From: Candidatus Thioglobus sp.
GTDB lineage: Bacteria; Pseudomonadota; Gammaproteobacteria; PS1; Pseudothioglobaceae
Direction of reading: 5' to 3'
Length of the DNA: 64,000 nt
Assembly: GCA_028345055.1 (NCBI GenBank)
Contig: JAOMCO010000005.1
Location: 1-64,000 of the forward strand
The number at the start of each line of letters is the position of its first letter. The stretch's first letter is position 1. Below are positions 9,158-18,022 of the stretch, in pieces. The notes below the pieces were generated by a model. That model was given only the letters and a program-made list of their open reading frames with translations, was not told where the DNA came from and ran no database searches. A program made the translations under genes and the position numbers.

Positions 9158-9632
9158 GGCAAAAAATAAAAAAGATAATTCAAATACTATCGCCTTGAAT
9201 AAAAAAGCAAGGCATGACTATTTTATCGAACAAAGTCTCGAGGCTGGCCTTAGTTTGCTTGGCTGGGAAGTTAAAAGTTTGAGGGAAAATAAAGTTCAAA
9301 TAAAAGAGAGTTATGTGATTTATAAAAATAATGAACTCTTTCTTTTTGGGGCTCATATATCACCTTTGAAATCTGCATCAAGCCATATAGAATGTGATCC
9401 AATAAGAACTAGAAAGCTTCTTCTAAATAAGCTTGAAATTAATAAACTTAAAGAAAAAATTACTCAAAAAGGATTAACCGTAGTTCCGCTTAAACTATAT
9501 TGGGCTAAAGGTAAAGTCAAGCTAGAGATTGGAGTTGCCAAAGGTAAAAAAGCACACGATAAGAGGCAAGACATTAAGGAAAAAGATTGGAAATTAGACA
9601 AAGCGAGAGCCTTAAAAGAAACTAATAGATAA
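9156..9632 (+). CDS. smpB: SsrA-binding protein SmpB
   Basis: SmpB binds tmRNA and brings it to stalled ribosomes for trans-translation. The 158 residues fit the family. Conserved segments include '[20 protein letters not shown]', '[19 protein letters not shown]', '[20 protein letters not shown]' and the basic tail '[16 protein letters not shown]'. A longer open frame extends upstream to 9087, but that is the antisense of ratA; the ATG at 9156 (MAKNKKDN) gives the canonical N-terminus. No tmRNA gene is next to it. The product is strongly lysine-rich, as expected for the RNA-binding protein. Confidence 0.96.
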   Translation: MAKNKKDNSNTIALNKKARHDYFIEQSLEAGLSLLGWEVKSLRENKVQIKESYVIYKNNELFLFGAHISPLKSASSHIECDPIRTRKLLLNKLEINKLKEKITQKGLTVVPLKLYWAKGKVKLEIGVAKGKKAHDKRQDIKEKDWKLDKARALKETNR

Positions 9633-9811
9633 AATAAAATATTTTTTTTAAATTATTTTTCAAATAGCTTTATTTTGATAGTACAATATTCATTAGGTAC
9701 AGCGTTGGAGGCAGATGGTTTCTTTTGATTCTTTCCTCCTGAAATAGGTGTAAAAGTTACCTCTTCCGCTCTATCTATTTTTTTAACAAACTTTTATTGG
9801 AGAGAATTAAA
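9633..9811. other. Intergenic leader upstream of HU gene
   Basis: This 179-base AT-rich gap separates smpB from the HU gene. It holds a GGAGG (about 9705-9709) that can pair with a CCTCC (about 9735-9739), and a weak second inverted repeat (AGGT..ACCT) around 9746-9762. No ORF, tRNA or tmRNA was recognised. The HU ribosome-binding site (GGAGAG) is at 9799-9804. It probably contains the HU promoter and a 5' leader, but no clear -35/-10 pair could be fixed. Confidence 0.35.
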
Positions 9812-10084
9812 ATGAATAAATCAGAATTAATTGATGCAATCGCTTCAGGTGCAAACTTATCTAAAGCTGATGCAGCTAGAGCATTAAATGCTACTACAGG
9901 TGCAATCACTTCAGCAATGGCTAGTGGTGATGGAGTTCAGCTAACTGGATTCGGTAGCTTTGTAGTTAGAAGCCGTGCAGCTCGCACTGGCCGTAACCCA
10001 CAAACTGGAGCAACTATTCAGATTAAAGCTTCTAATGTGGCAGCATTCAAAGCTGGTAAAGCATTAAAAGATGCATGTAACTAA
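9812..10084 (+). CDS. HU-family nucleoid DNA-binding protein
   Basis: HU is a small dimeric histone-like protein that bends DNA and compacts the nucleoid. The 90-residue product begins [20 protein letters not shown] and carries the '[21 protein letters not shown]' beta-arm signature at about residues 46-66, including the intercalating proline. A TTG start 15 bases upstream is possible, but GGAGAG at 9799-9804 sits eight bases from the ATG and the family N-terminus is MNKS/MNKT. It is monocistronic: a strong intrinsic terminator follows. hupA/hupB cannot be told apart by sequence. Confidence 0.96.
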   Translation: MNKSELIDAIASGANLSKADAARALNATTGAITSAMASGDGVQLTGFGSFVVRSRAARTGRNPQTGATIQIKASNVAAFKAGKALKDACN

Positions 10085-10105
10085 TTAAGTTATTTTGTTT
10101 CTTTG

Positions 10106-10134
10106 AAAAAAGGCGCTATTTGCGCCTTTTTTTT
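10106..10134 (+). terminator. Intrinsic terminator after HU gene
   Basis: Stem AGGCGC (10111-10116) / GCGCCT (10122-10127) with loop TATTT, extended by flanking A and T runs (AAAAAA on the left, eight T on the right). This is a textbook rho-independent terminator. The following 210 bases to the next gene are AT-rich and show no recognisable gene. Confidence 0.93.
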
Positions 10135-10344
10135 ATTTACTTAAAAATGATTCATCAAAAAAAAATAATTACTAGCAAAATTTATTTTTCTAAATCAGCA
10201 TTTATTTTATGAATCAAATAATATTTAAAGTTTTATTCAATCAATAGAATCTAAAGAAAATTAAATTTGATATTGGAAATATTTAATTTTAATTTTTTAA
10301 AGGTTGATATACTTTATTTAAGTTAACTAACTTTAATTATTTTT

Positions 10345-11652
10345 ATGACTAAGTTCTTTCCTTTTTGGTGGGAAAACCAGCCTAACTATTCAGAAAGCAA
10401 TGGGCTAACAAAGAATACTGATGTTGTAGTTGTTGGCGCTGGTTTTACTGGTTTAAGTGCAGCAATTACTTTAGCAAAATCTGGTGTTTCGGTTGTTGTT
10501 TTTGATTCCGAAGAGTTAGGTAATGGAGCAAGTACAAGGAATGGCGGGATGTTGGGCTCTGGTCATAAAGTATCACCCCAACAAGCAGAAGAAAAATATG
10601 GTTTAGATGTTGCTGGACAAATCCATAAAGAAGCAAATGCATCACTCGCTTTTACTACGAACTTAATTAAAGAAAACAATATTGATTGTGATCTCCAGAT
10701 TTGTGGCCGATTAAGGGCCTCATGGATACCTCAGGACCAATTCAGCATGTCTGAGAATCTAAAAAAATTAAAAACTATTGACGATTTTAATTCTAGAATG
10801 ATTGATTCTTCCAAAATGTCTGAGTCAATTAACACGGACTTATATTTTGGAGGCCAATACTACGAAGATCATGGCTCAGTCCAGCCTAGAAAGTTTCATT
10901 ATGGTCTTCATCAACTGGCTATAAATTCTGGTGCAAAGGTTTTTGGAAATATGCCAGTAAAGCAAATCACTCAATTGTCAGCCGATGAAGGAGCTGGCTT
11001 TATTGTTTCTGTTGCTAATGAATTCATAAGTTGTAAGGATGTTTTGATTGCAACCAACGGATATACTCGATCATCTCTTTCAAAGTATTTGTCTAGACGA
11101 ATTTTGCCTGTACCTAGCTTTATAATAACTACTGATGAAATTGGCGCTGAAAGAGTAAATTCATTAATACCTGGAGGTCATTGCATAGTTGAAACAAGAA
11201 AGCGGTATTGTTATTATCGACCAACGCCCTGTGGAAAAAGAATAATGATTGGAACAAGAGCTGCTATGCATTCAATGTCAGCAGAAAAAGCACTTCCTGT
11301 TCTTAAAAAAACGTTATCTGAGATTTTTCCTGAGCTGGATGGAGTTAATATAAGTCATTGTTGGACTGGTTTCACAGGGTTTAGTTTTAGTATGCTTCCT
11401 AACTTAGGATGTCATGATGGAATATATTCAGCAATGGGGTATTGTGGAAATGGTGTAGCGATGGCACCATATTTAGGTCATATGGCTGCATTAAAGATTC
11501 TAGAGCCAGATAAAAAAGTAACTGTATTCGAAGGCACATCATTACAGACTCGTCCATATTACTATGGTTTTCCTTGGTTTCTTCCAATTGTGAGTGTTTA
11601 CTTTAATGTTTATGATAAATTTGATAACTATCGCAGAAGAAAAAATTTATAA
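10345..11652 (+). CDS. FAD-dependent oxidoreductase, DAO/gamma-glutamylputrescine oxidase-like
   Basis: A 435-residue flavoprotein of the glycine/D-amino-acid oxidase (DAO) superfamily. The N-terminal Rossmann motif for FAD is 'VVVVGAGFTGLSAAITLAKSG' (about residues 30-50), followed by 'ELGNGASTRNGGMLGSGHK', typical of the PuuB/ordL-type amine oxidases that oxidise an amino or polyamine substrate with O2 or a quinone. The C-terminal part 'YSAMGYCGNGVAMAPYLGHMAA' closes the FAD site. The start ATG is at 10345. It stands alone between HU and ndk, with no polyamine or glutamylation genes nearby, so substrate cannot be inferred. A hydrophobic/aromatic C-terminus (YYYGFPWFLPIVSVYF) is seen, possibly a membrane contact. 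Confidence 0.82.
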   Translation: MTKFFPFWWENQPNYSESNGLTKNTDVVVVGAGFTGLSAAITLAKSGVSVVVFDSEELGNGASTRNGGMLGSGHKVSPQQAEEKYGLDVAGQIHKEANASLAFTTNLIKENNIDCDLQICGRLRASWIPQDQFSMSENLKKLKTIDDFNSRMIDSSKMSESINTDLYFGGQYYEDHGSVQPRKFHYGLHQLAINSGAKVFGNMPVKQITQLSADEGAGFIVSVANEFISCKDVLIATNGYTRSSLSKYLSRRILPVPSFIITTDEIGAERVNSLIPGGHCIVETRKRYCYYRPTPCGKRIMIGTRAAMHSMSAEKALPVLKKTLSEIFPELDGVNISHCWTGFTGFSFSMLPNLGCHDGIYSAMGYCGNGVAMAPYLGHMAALKILEPDKKVTVFEGTSLQTRPYYYGFPWFLPIVSVYFNVYDKFDNYRRRKNL

Positions 11653-11754
11653 AATATTTTGAGTTTGACTTTTGTCAGCTTATCTCTCCATAATCCCTTG
11701 AAATAAGTATCTGCATGGTAAAATAGCCGCTTTTTGAATAATTGGAGATTGTCC

Positions 11755-12180
11755 ATGGAGCAAACTTTATCAATAATTAAGCCAGACGCGGTAGCTAAAG
11801 ATGTCATCGGTCAAATTTACTCAAGATTTGAAAATGCTGGATTTAGAATTGTGGCATCTAAAATGATACATTTAAATCAAGAAATGGCTGAAGGTTTTTA
11901 TGCTGTTCATAAGGATAGGCCTTTCTTCAAAGATCTAATGACTTTTATGACTTCAGGCCCTGTAATGGTTCAAGTCCTAGAGGGTGAAAACGCTGTTGCT
12001 AAGCATCGTAAGATCATGGGGGCAACAAATCCACTAGAGGCTGATGCAGGAACTATCAGAGCAGATTTTGCAGAGTCTCTAGATGAAAATGCAGTCCATG
12101 GTTCAGATTCACTAGAAAATGCAGTAATTGAAATTGCTTATTTCTTTGGTAAAGATGGTGTTTGTCCAAGAACTCGATAA
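11755..12180 (+). CDS. ndk: Nucleoside diphosphate kinase
   Basis: Ndk passes the gamma phosphate of ATP to nucleoside diphosphates via a phosphohistidine. The 141-residue protein has the catalytic histidine in '[20 protein letters not shown]' and opens [15 protein letters not shown], the family N-terminus. The ATG at 11755 is preferred over an in-frame upstream start at 11734 because GGAG at 11744-11747 fits it and the seven extra residues are not family-like. It heads a plus-strand run ndk-rlmN-small gene-ispG, a conserved gammaproteobacterial order. Confidence 0.97.
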   Translation: MEQTLSIIKPDAVAKDVIGQIYSRFENAGFRIVASKMIHLNQEMAEGFYAVHKDRPFFKDLMTFMTSGPVMVQVLEGENAVAKHRKIMGATNPLEADAGTIRADFAESLDENAVHGSDSLENAVIEIAYFFGKDGVCPRTR

Positions 12181-12198
12181 AAATAGATAACTATTCTC

Positions 12199-13281
12199 AT
12201 GTTGAAAAAACAAAACCTACTCGGACTCACTCAAAGTAAGTTTAAGGAGTTTTTTTCTGACTTGAATGAAAAGCCCTATCGTACTAAACAAATTATGCAA
12301 TGGATTTATCATCAAGGGATTAATGACTTTGATGATATGCATAATTTTTCAAAAGATTTAAGACAAAAACTTAATGCAATTGCTTCTTTAGAGCTTCCAG
12401 AGGTTATTTCAATGAGTAATTCAAGAGATGGGGTTATCAAGTGGATTATTAAACTTGGTGAAGAGAATAATATTGAAACTGTTTATATCCCTCAAAAAGA
12501 TAGAGGCACTCTTTGTATTTCTTCACAAGTTGGCTGCTCACTGGCTTGCACTTTTTGTTCAACTGGCTATCAGGGCTTTAATAGAAATCTTGCCACGCAC
12601 GAGATAATAGGCCAAGTCCTCATTGCTCAAAATCATTTAAGTGAAGAGAATATGCGCATCTCTAATGTGGTATTTATGGGTATGGGAGAGCCTCTTCTAA
12701 ATGAGTCTCCAGTTTATGATGCTTGTGAAATTTTTTTAGATGATTGGGCTTTTGGTCTATCAAGGCGACGTGTGACAGTATCATCCTCTGGTATTGTTCC
12801 TGCTTTAATGAGAATGTCTGATAAAGTTCCAGTTAGTCTAGCTATCTCTTTACATGCACCTAATGATAAATTAAGAGATATACTTGTTCCAATAAATAAA
12901 AAATATCCAATCAAAGAATTAATGAAAGCCTGTCATTACTATCTAAATGCTGGAACCCAAGAGAGGCATATATTATTTGAGTATGTCATGCTTGAGGATG
13001 TAAATGATTCTTTGGAAAATGCAAAATCACTTTCAAAGTTATTAAACTTTTGGTTTGAGCAGGAGTCTGCTAAAGTTAATCTAATTCCTTTTAATCCATT
13101 TCCAGAAACTCAGTATAAAACCTCAAAAAATACTACTATACAAAAGTTTCAAGATGTCTTGCATCGTTCAGGAATACGAACTACAACAAGAAGAACTAGA
13201 GGTGATGATGTCGATGCAGCTTGTGGTCAGCTTGCAGGAAAAGTATTGGATAAGAGTAGAAGACATGCTGGACGGAATTAA
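12199..13281 (+). CDS. rlmN: Dual-specificity 23S rRNA/tRNA A2503/A37 C2-methyltransferase RlmN
   Basis: RlmN is a radical-SAM enzyme that methylates C2 of A2503 in 23S rRNA and A37 in some tRNAs. The 360-residue product has the iron-sulfur motif 'VGCSLACTFCSTGYQGF' (CxxxCxxC, near residues 113-120), 'NVVFMGMGEPLLN' and the late catalytic cysteine region 'TRGDDVDAACGQLAGK', in which the Cys acts in methyl transfer. Length and N-terminal 'KPYRTKQIMQWIYHQG' agree with the family. It lies 18 bases after ndk; its last 17 bases overlap the following small membrane gene. Confidence 0.96.
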   Translation: MLKKQNLLGLTQSKFKEFFSDLNEKPYRTKQIMQWIYHQGINDFDDMHNFSKDLRQKLNAIASLELPEVISMSNSRDGVIKWIIKLGEENNIETVYIPQKDRGTLCISSQVGCSLACTFCSTGYQGFNRNLATHEIIGQVLIAQNHLSEENMRISNVVFMGMGEPLLNESPVYDACEIFLDDWAFGLSRRRVTVSSSGIVPALMRMSDKVPVSLAISLHAPNDKLRDILVPINKKYPIKELMKACHYYLNAGTQERHILFEYVMLEDVNDSLENAKSLSKLLNFWFEQESAKVNLIPFNPFPETQYKTSKNTTIQKFQDVLHRSGIRTTTRRTRGDDVDAACGQLAGKVLDKSRRHAGRN

Positions 13282-13558
13282 TTACTATCCTAAAAAGAAA
13301 AAACGAATCTTTGGAAAATTAATCTGGTTATTTTTGTTTTTATTGTTTTTGGGAACTATGTGGTATTATTTTCAAGATATAGATTTTAGCCAAAATAAAT
13401 CTAGCTCAATAATCATTAGTCAGCCATCTGATTATATTGATAATGAGAATCAAGCTATTGAAAATACTAAAGAAACAATTACTCCAGAATTGCCAGAGTC
13501 TAATGAAGAGAGTCTTGATGAGATTATAAGTAATTATGAAACAAATTCACAAAATTAA
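13265..13558 (+). CDS. Small single-pass membrane protein in the rodZ position
   Basis: A 97-residue protein with a basic N-terminus ([12 protein letters not shown]), one transmembrane helix ('[18 protein letters not shown]', about residues 19-36) and an acidic, Asn/Ser/Glu-rich tail predicted to lie in the periplasm. No domain was recognised. In many gammaproteobacteria the gene between rlmN(-pilF) and ispG is rodZ, which has an HTH domain, a single TM and a periplasmic tail. This product could be a degenerate or minimal equivalent lacking the HTH, or unrelated. I took ATG 13265, overlapping rlmN by 17 bases; the open frame continues upstream only inside rlmN. It overlaps ispG by 23 bases. 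Confidence 0.6.
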   Translation: MLDGINYYPKKKKRIFGKLIWLFLFLLFLGTMWYYFQDIDFSQNKSSSIIISQPSDYIDNENQAIENTKETITPELPESNEESLDEIISNYETNSQN

Positions 13559-14618
13559 AAGAAGGCCTTCTAGACAAATATTTGTTGGCAACGTCGCAAT
13601 TGGTGGTGATGCTCCAATCAGTGTTCAAAGTATGACTAATACTGACACTTGTGATGTTGACTCTACTATTTCTCAAATAGTCTCTCTTGAAGTTGCAGGT
13701 GCAGATATGGTAAGAGTTTCTATACCCACTATGGATGCGGCTGAAGCTTTTAAAAAGATTAAAAAATCAGTAAATATACCTTTAATTACTGACATTCATT
13801 TTGATTATAAGATAGCTTTAAAAGTTGCGGAATATGGTGCTGATTGCCTCAGAATTAATCCTGGTAATATTGGAAAGGTAGACCGGATAAGAGAGGTTGT
13901 TGCTTCTGCAAAAGATCATGGCATACCAATAAGGGTTGGAGTTAATGCTGGCTCTCTTGAAAAGGATTTGCAAAAAAAATATACAGAGCCCACTCCAGAA
14001 GCAATGGTTGAATCTGCTTTTAGGCATGTTGACATTTTAGATAATTTAAATTTTAATAATTTTAAAGTTTCTCTTAAAGCCTCCGAAGTATTTATGACTG
14101 TTTTTGCCTATCGCCAACTTGCATCACAGATTGATAATCCACTTCACTTAGGTATTACTGAAGCTGGTTCTTTTCGATCGGGTACTGTGAAATCTTCAAT
14201 TGGAATGGGGATGTTATTAAGTGAAGGTATAGGTGACACTATTAGAGTCTCACTAGCCTCTGATCCAGTAGATGAAGTTAAAGTAGGATTTGATATTTTA
14301 AAATCACTTCATTTAAGAAAAAAAGGGGTAAATTTAATAGCTTGTCCATCTTGTTCTAGACAAAAGTTTGATGTAATTTCAGTAGTTAATGAACTCGAAT
14401 CTCGCCTTGAAGATATTAATGAATCAATTGATGTTGCTGTTATAGGTTGTGTGGTTAACGGACCAGGAGAGGCTAAAGAAGTGAGTGTAGGTCTTACAGG
14501 AGGCTCACCAAACTTACTATATATTGATGGTAAGACTCATAGTAAAGTTGACAATGAGTCTCTAGTTGATACTCTTGAGATGCAGATTAGAAGACGAATA
14601 CCTATTTCCAACGCATGA
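13536..14618 (+). CDS. ispG: 4-hydroxy-3-methylbut-2-en-1-yl diphosphate synthase (flavodoxin) IspG
   Basis: IspG is the [4Fe-4S] enzyme of the MEP isoprenoid pathway, converting MEcPP to HMBPP. The 360-residue protein shows '[16 protein letters not shown]' at the N-terminus and the cluster ligands Cys270/Cys273 in '[12 protein letters not shown]' together with '[14 protein letters not shown]' at about 305. The compact bacterial (two-domain) length is normal. Its start lies inside the preceding small membrane gene and its 3' end overlaps the convergent DUF2062 gene by 17 bases. dxs, the first enzyme of the same pathway, is just beyond on the opposite strand. Confidence 0.97.
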   Translation: MKQIHKIKRRPSRQIFVGNVAIGGDAPISVQSMTNTDTCDVDSTISQIVSLEVAGADMVRVSIPTMDAAEAFKKIKKSVNIPLITDIHFDYKIALKVAEYGADCLRINPGNIGKVDRIREVVASAKDHGIPIRVGVNAGSLEKDLQKKYTEPTPEAMVESAFRHVDILDNLNFNNFKVSLKASEVFMTVFAYRQLASQIDNPLHLGITEAGSFRSGTVKSSIGMGMLLSEGIGDTIRVSLASDPVDEVKVGFDILKSLHLRKKGVNLIACPSCSRQKFDVISVVNELESRLEDINESIDVAVIGCVVNGPGEAKEVSVGLTGGSPNLLYIDGKTHSKVDNESLVDTLEMQIRRRIPISNA

Positions 14619-15087
14619 CTCGTTTAACTGCTTTATATTTATAGATTGCAATGATTGAGTAATAACCAATTATTGCTGAAATTGTCGAGGCGATTAATCC
14701 TCCCACCCAAAATGCAATAGTCGCATTTCCAAAATTTTCAATTAGATACGAAAAAGTAAATTCAAATTCTGGATCCATTTCAATTCCCATAATTGAAGCC
14801 CCTAGTTTGTAGGTAAAGAAATAGAAAGGCACCATAGTAATTGGGTTATTGACCCAAACAACAAGAATTGAAAGGAGAATGTTTGCAGAGAAAAATACTG
14901 CAAAGATTGCTACTAATAAAGTGTGCATTGGAAGAGGGATAAATGCAAAAAAAAGGCCAATAGCAAATGCTCTGGAAATTGATTTCTTATTCCATTTCCA
15001 AATGTTTGGATCTGTTAAATACTTGTTAAACCATCCCAAGTTGAGATTTTCAGGTTTGGGGCTGTATTTTTTTAAAATCTCTTTCAC
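14602..15087 (-). CDS. DUF2062 family membrane protein
   Basis: A 161-residue inner-membrane protein of the DUF2062 family. It has a short cytoplasmic N-terminus ([18 protein letters not shown]), then hydrophobic segments at about 43-60 ('[18 protein letters not shown]'), 62-80, and 120-145. The '[16 protein letters not shown]' and '[16 protein letters not shown]' motifs are typical of the family. Function unknown. The start is GTG at 15087, sharing its last base region with the dxs stop (TAGTG overlap), so it is translationally coupled to dxs; the stop lies 17 bases inside ispG on the other strand. Confidence 0.87.
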   Translation of the reverse strand: MKEILKKYSPKPENLNLGWFNKYLTDPNIWKWNKKSISRAFAIGLFFAFIPLPMHTLLVAIFAVFFSANILLSILVVWVNNPITMVPFYFFTYKLGASIMGIEMDPEFEFTFSYLIENFGNATIAFWVGGLIASTISAIIGYYSIIAIYKYKAVKRVMRWK

Positions 15088-16892
15088 TATTTTTTCGAGA
15101 CCTCAATAATATTATCTGACGTTAATCCATAAAGTTCATACAGTTCAGATTGCGAGCCATGCTCAGTAACATTATCAGGAACACCTAAAATATGCAGTTT
15201 AGTTTTAATACTTTTCTTTTGAAGGTATTCATTTATCGCACTTCCTGCTCCTCCATTCAAGGTATTGTCTTCAATTGATATAAGAGTTTTAGAATTATTT
15301 GCAATTTTGGTTATTAAATCTTCATCTAAGGGTTTAACAAACCTCATATCTACAACAGTTGCATTAATCTTTTCAGAGGCATCAAGAGCAATTTCAAGCA
15401 TATTTCCAAATGAAAAAATAGTTATATCCTCTCCAGTTCTGACAATGTTACCTTTACCAATTTCAACTGAAGATTCAGTGACGAACTCTTCGATTTTAGA
15501 TTTCCCCCTTGGAAATCTTATACAAACTGGACCTTCAAAATGGTTTGCAAAGTTGAGTGCTTTGTACATTTCTAAGGAGGAACTAGGTGCTATGATTGTA
15601 ATGTTTGGTATGCATCTTAGATAACTTAAGTCAAAAATACCAGCGTGAGTTGCGCCATCAGCACCGACAAGTCCTGCCCTATCAATGGCAAAAGTTACAT
15701 TTAAATTTTGCAATGCAATGTCATGAATGAATTGATCATATCCTCGTTGTAAAAAAGTTGAGTATATTGCTACAATTGGCTTTAATCCCCTAATAGCCAT
15801 TCCACCGGCGAGAGTAACTGCATGTTGCTCAGCAATAGCAACATCTACAAAACGATCAGGAAATTTATTTGCAAAGTCAACCATCCCTGAGCCTTCAGAC
15901 ATTGCTGGAGTAATTCCTACAACCTTTTCATCACTCTCTGCATTATTGCAAAGCCATGCTCCAAATACATTACTATAGCTTGGGTAGTTATTGCTAGATG
16001 ATGAGGGCGGTGAAATTCCGTGAAACTTAAGAGGGTTCTCTTCAGCTACGTCAAGCCCATGTCCTTTTTTAGAAATAATATGGAGAATTCTAGGTTTTTT
16101 AAGATTTTTAAGATTTTCTAGAGTTTTAATTAATATTGAAATATCATGACCATCAATTGGCCCAAAGTAATCGACACCTAACTCCTCAAAAAGAGTTCCT
16201 GGAAGAATCATCCCTTTTAAGTGTTCTTCTGAACGTTTAGCAAATTGTTGAATACGCGGTAATCTCTCTAAAAACTCAAGTGATTTTGATTTCATTGTCG
16301 AATATATCTTTCCAGAAATAAGTCTAGTTAGATATTTACTAAGTGCCCCAACATTTTTGGAGATTGACATATCATTATCGTTAAGAATAATCAGAAGATT
16401 TGCATCCGTATCTCCAGCATGATTCAGTGCTTCAAATGACATTCCTCCAGTTAGAGCACCATCCCCAATAACAGCTATAGAAGTATCTGGCTCATTATTA
16501 AGTTTGTTTGCAAGTGCAATCCCCAGTGCTGCACTTATTGAGGTTGATGAGTGTCCCGCTCCAAAGACATCATGTTCACTTTCACTTCTTTTTGTAAAAC
16601 CTGACAGGCCATCTTTTTGTCGAAGCGTTGACATCATGTCTTTTCTTCCAGTTAAGACTTTGTGAGTATAGGATTGATGTCCAACATCCCAAACAAAAGT
16701 ATCATTTGGGCTATCAAAAACATAATGCATTGCTAGTGTTAATTCAATTGTTCCAAGATTAGAGCTCAAATGTCCTCCAGTCTTTTCAATGCTTTCAATT
16801 AAAAATAGCCTAATCTCTTCTGCAAGTGCATTTAACTCTTCAATAGTTAAATTTTTAAAATCACTTGGATTTTGAATTTGATCTAAGAACAT
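15087..16892 (-). CDS. dxs: 1-deoxy-D-xylulose-5-phosphate synthase
   Basis: Dxs condenses pyruvate and glyceraldehyde-3-phosphate with TPP to give DXP, the entry step of the MEP pathway (also used for thiamine and pyridoxal). The 601 residues are slightly short of the usual 620. Seen: 'SSNLGTIELTLAMHYVF', TPP motif 'VIGDGALTGGMSFEALNHAG' near residue 145, 'NDNDMSISKNVGALS', and 'DRAGLVGADGATHAGIFDLS' in the transketolase-like second domain. It is transcribed with the DUF2062 gene. The upstream gap to trhO (175 bases) holds divergent promoters. Confidence 0.97.
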   Translation of the reverse strand: MFLDQIQNPSDFKNLTIEELNALAEEIRLFLIESIEKTGGHLSSNLGTIELTLAMHYVFDSPNDTFVWDVGHQSYTHKVLTGRKDMMSTLRQKDGLSGFTKRSESEHDVFGAGHSSTSISAALGIALANKLNNEPDTSIAVIGDGALTGGMSFEALNHAGDTDANLLIILNDNDMSISKNVGALSKYLTRLISGKIYSTMKSKSLEFLERLPRIQQFAKRSEEHLKGMILPGTLFEELGVDYFGPIDGHDISILIKTLENLKNLKKPRILHIISKKGHGLDVAEENPLKFHGISPPSSSSNNYPSYSNVFGAWLCNNAESDEKVVGITPAMSEGSGMVDFANKFPDRFVDVAIAEQHAVTLAGGMAIRGLKPIVAIYSTFLQRGYDQFIHDIALQNLNVTFAIDRAGLVGADGATHAGIFDLSYLRCIPNITIIAPSSSLEMYKALNFANHFEGPVCIRFPRGKSKIEEFVTESSVEIGKGNIVRTGEDITIFSFGNMLEIALDASEKINATVVDMRFVKPLDEDLITKIANNSKTLISIEDNTLNGGAGSAINEYLQKKSIKTKLHILGVPDNVTEHGSQSELYELYGLTSDNIIEVSKK

Positions 16893-17067
16893 ATAAAAAA
16901 AATATTGCTAAAATTGAATTGAAAGAACTGAAGAATTATACACTTCTCATTGCTAATTAAAGTGAAGCACATATGGAGTTTTTATGTTTATTTGTACCTC
17001 AAATAAACTAAAATTTATAGTTATGGCAAGTAAAATTAATATTTTTTAAGCCAATATCTTTAAAAAA

Positions 17068-18000
17068 ATGCATTCTATATGTGCTTTATATAAATTTACA
17101 AGACTTGATGACTTTGAGTCTATTCAATTGCCTCTTAAGATATATCTTGATTCTCTATGTATTCGCGGGACTGTTTTGCTAGCGCGAGAAGGAATAAATG
17201 GAACTATTTCAGGCAGCAAAGTTGATTTAGAAAAAGTGCTTAATTATTTGCAATCTGACTCAAGATTTCTGGGTTTAGAATTTAAATACTCATTTAGTAA
17301 TAAAATTCCATTTAAAAGACTTAAGGTTAAATTAAAAAAAGAAATAGTCACCATGGGTCTGGCTGAGATTGATCCAACCCATTCAGCTGGAACTTATGTT
17401 AAGCCAAAGGATTGGAATGAATTGATTAATGATCCTGAAGTAGTTTTAATTGATACTCGGAACAACTATGAATATGAAATTGGAAGTTTTAAAGGTGCTA
17501 TTAATCCCAATACAGAAACTTTTAGAGAATTCCCAAGCTTTACAGAAAATAGTTTAGAGAAGTATAGAAATAAAAAGATTGCTATGTTTTGTACTGGTGG
17601 AATTCGCTGTGAAAAATCAACAGCTTATCTTAAGTCAAAAGGATATGAAAATGTTTTTCATCTGCAAGGAGGAATCCTTAAGTATTTAGAAGATGTTGGT
17701 GAAAATGAAAGTTTATGGGAAGGTGAATGCTTTGTTTTTGACGATAGAGTTGCAGTTAAACATAATTTGGAACAGGGCAGATATGATCAATGTCATGCTT
17801 GCCGGTTTCCAATTACAAAAGAAGATACAATGCATCCTCATTATGAGAAAGGAGCATCATGTCCTAGATGCTTCGGGACTAAAAATTCAAATCAAATGAA
17901 CCGCTACAGAGAAAGAGAAAAACAAGTTCAACTAGCTAAAAAAAGAGGTGAAGAGCATATTGGGGATGGTGCTATTGTAGTAAAAAATAATCACAGGTAA
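17068..18000 (+). CDS. trhO: tRNA uridine(34) hydroxylase TrhO (YceA, rhodanese-like)
   Basis: TrhO hydroxylates U34 of certain tRNAs using oxygen, on the way to 5-(carboxy)methoxyuridine. The 310-residue protein has the N-terminal acylphosphatase-like domain ('[14 protein letters not shown]'), a rhodanese domain with the active-site loop '[15 protein letters not shown]' (Cys near residue 175) and a C-terminal cysteine-rich segment '[12 protein letters not shown]...SCPRCF', which fits the family. A methyltransferase gene follows 22 bases later. A 21-codon ORF with its own GGAG lies just upstream (16984-17049) and may be chance. Confidence 0.93.
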   Translation: MHSICALYKFTRLDDFESIQLPLKIYLDSLCIRGTVLLAREGINGTISGSKVDLEKVLNYLQSDSRFLGLEFKYSFSNKIPFKRLKVKLKKEIVTMGLAEIDPTHSAGTYVKPKDWNELINDPEVVLIDTRNNYEYEIGSFKGAINPNTETFREFPSFTENSLEKYRNKKIAMFCTGGIRCEKSTAYLKSKGYENVFHLQGGILKYLEDVGENESLWEGECFVFDDRVAVKHNLEQGRYDQCHACRFPITKEDTMHPHYEKGASCPRCFGTKNSNQMNRYREREKQVQLAKKRGEEHIGDGAIVVKNNHR

Positions 18001-18022
18001 TTATTTATAGAAAAGGTTTTCA

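Noticed and set aside
9633-9811. tmRNA or SRP RNA gene next to smpB
   Set aside because: The gap is too short for tmRNA and the small inverted repeats do not form a tRNA-like domain or the SRP RNA hairpin.
15265-15624. 119-residue plus-strand ORF inside dxs
   Set aside because: Antisense shadow of dxs; low-complexity Ile/Ser-rich translation with no family resemblance.
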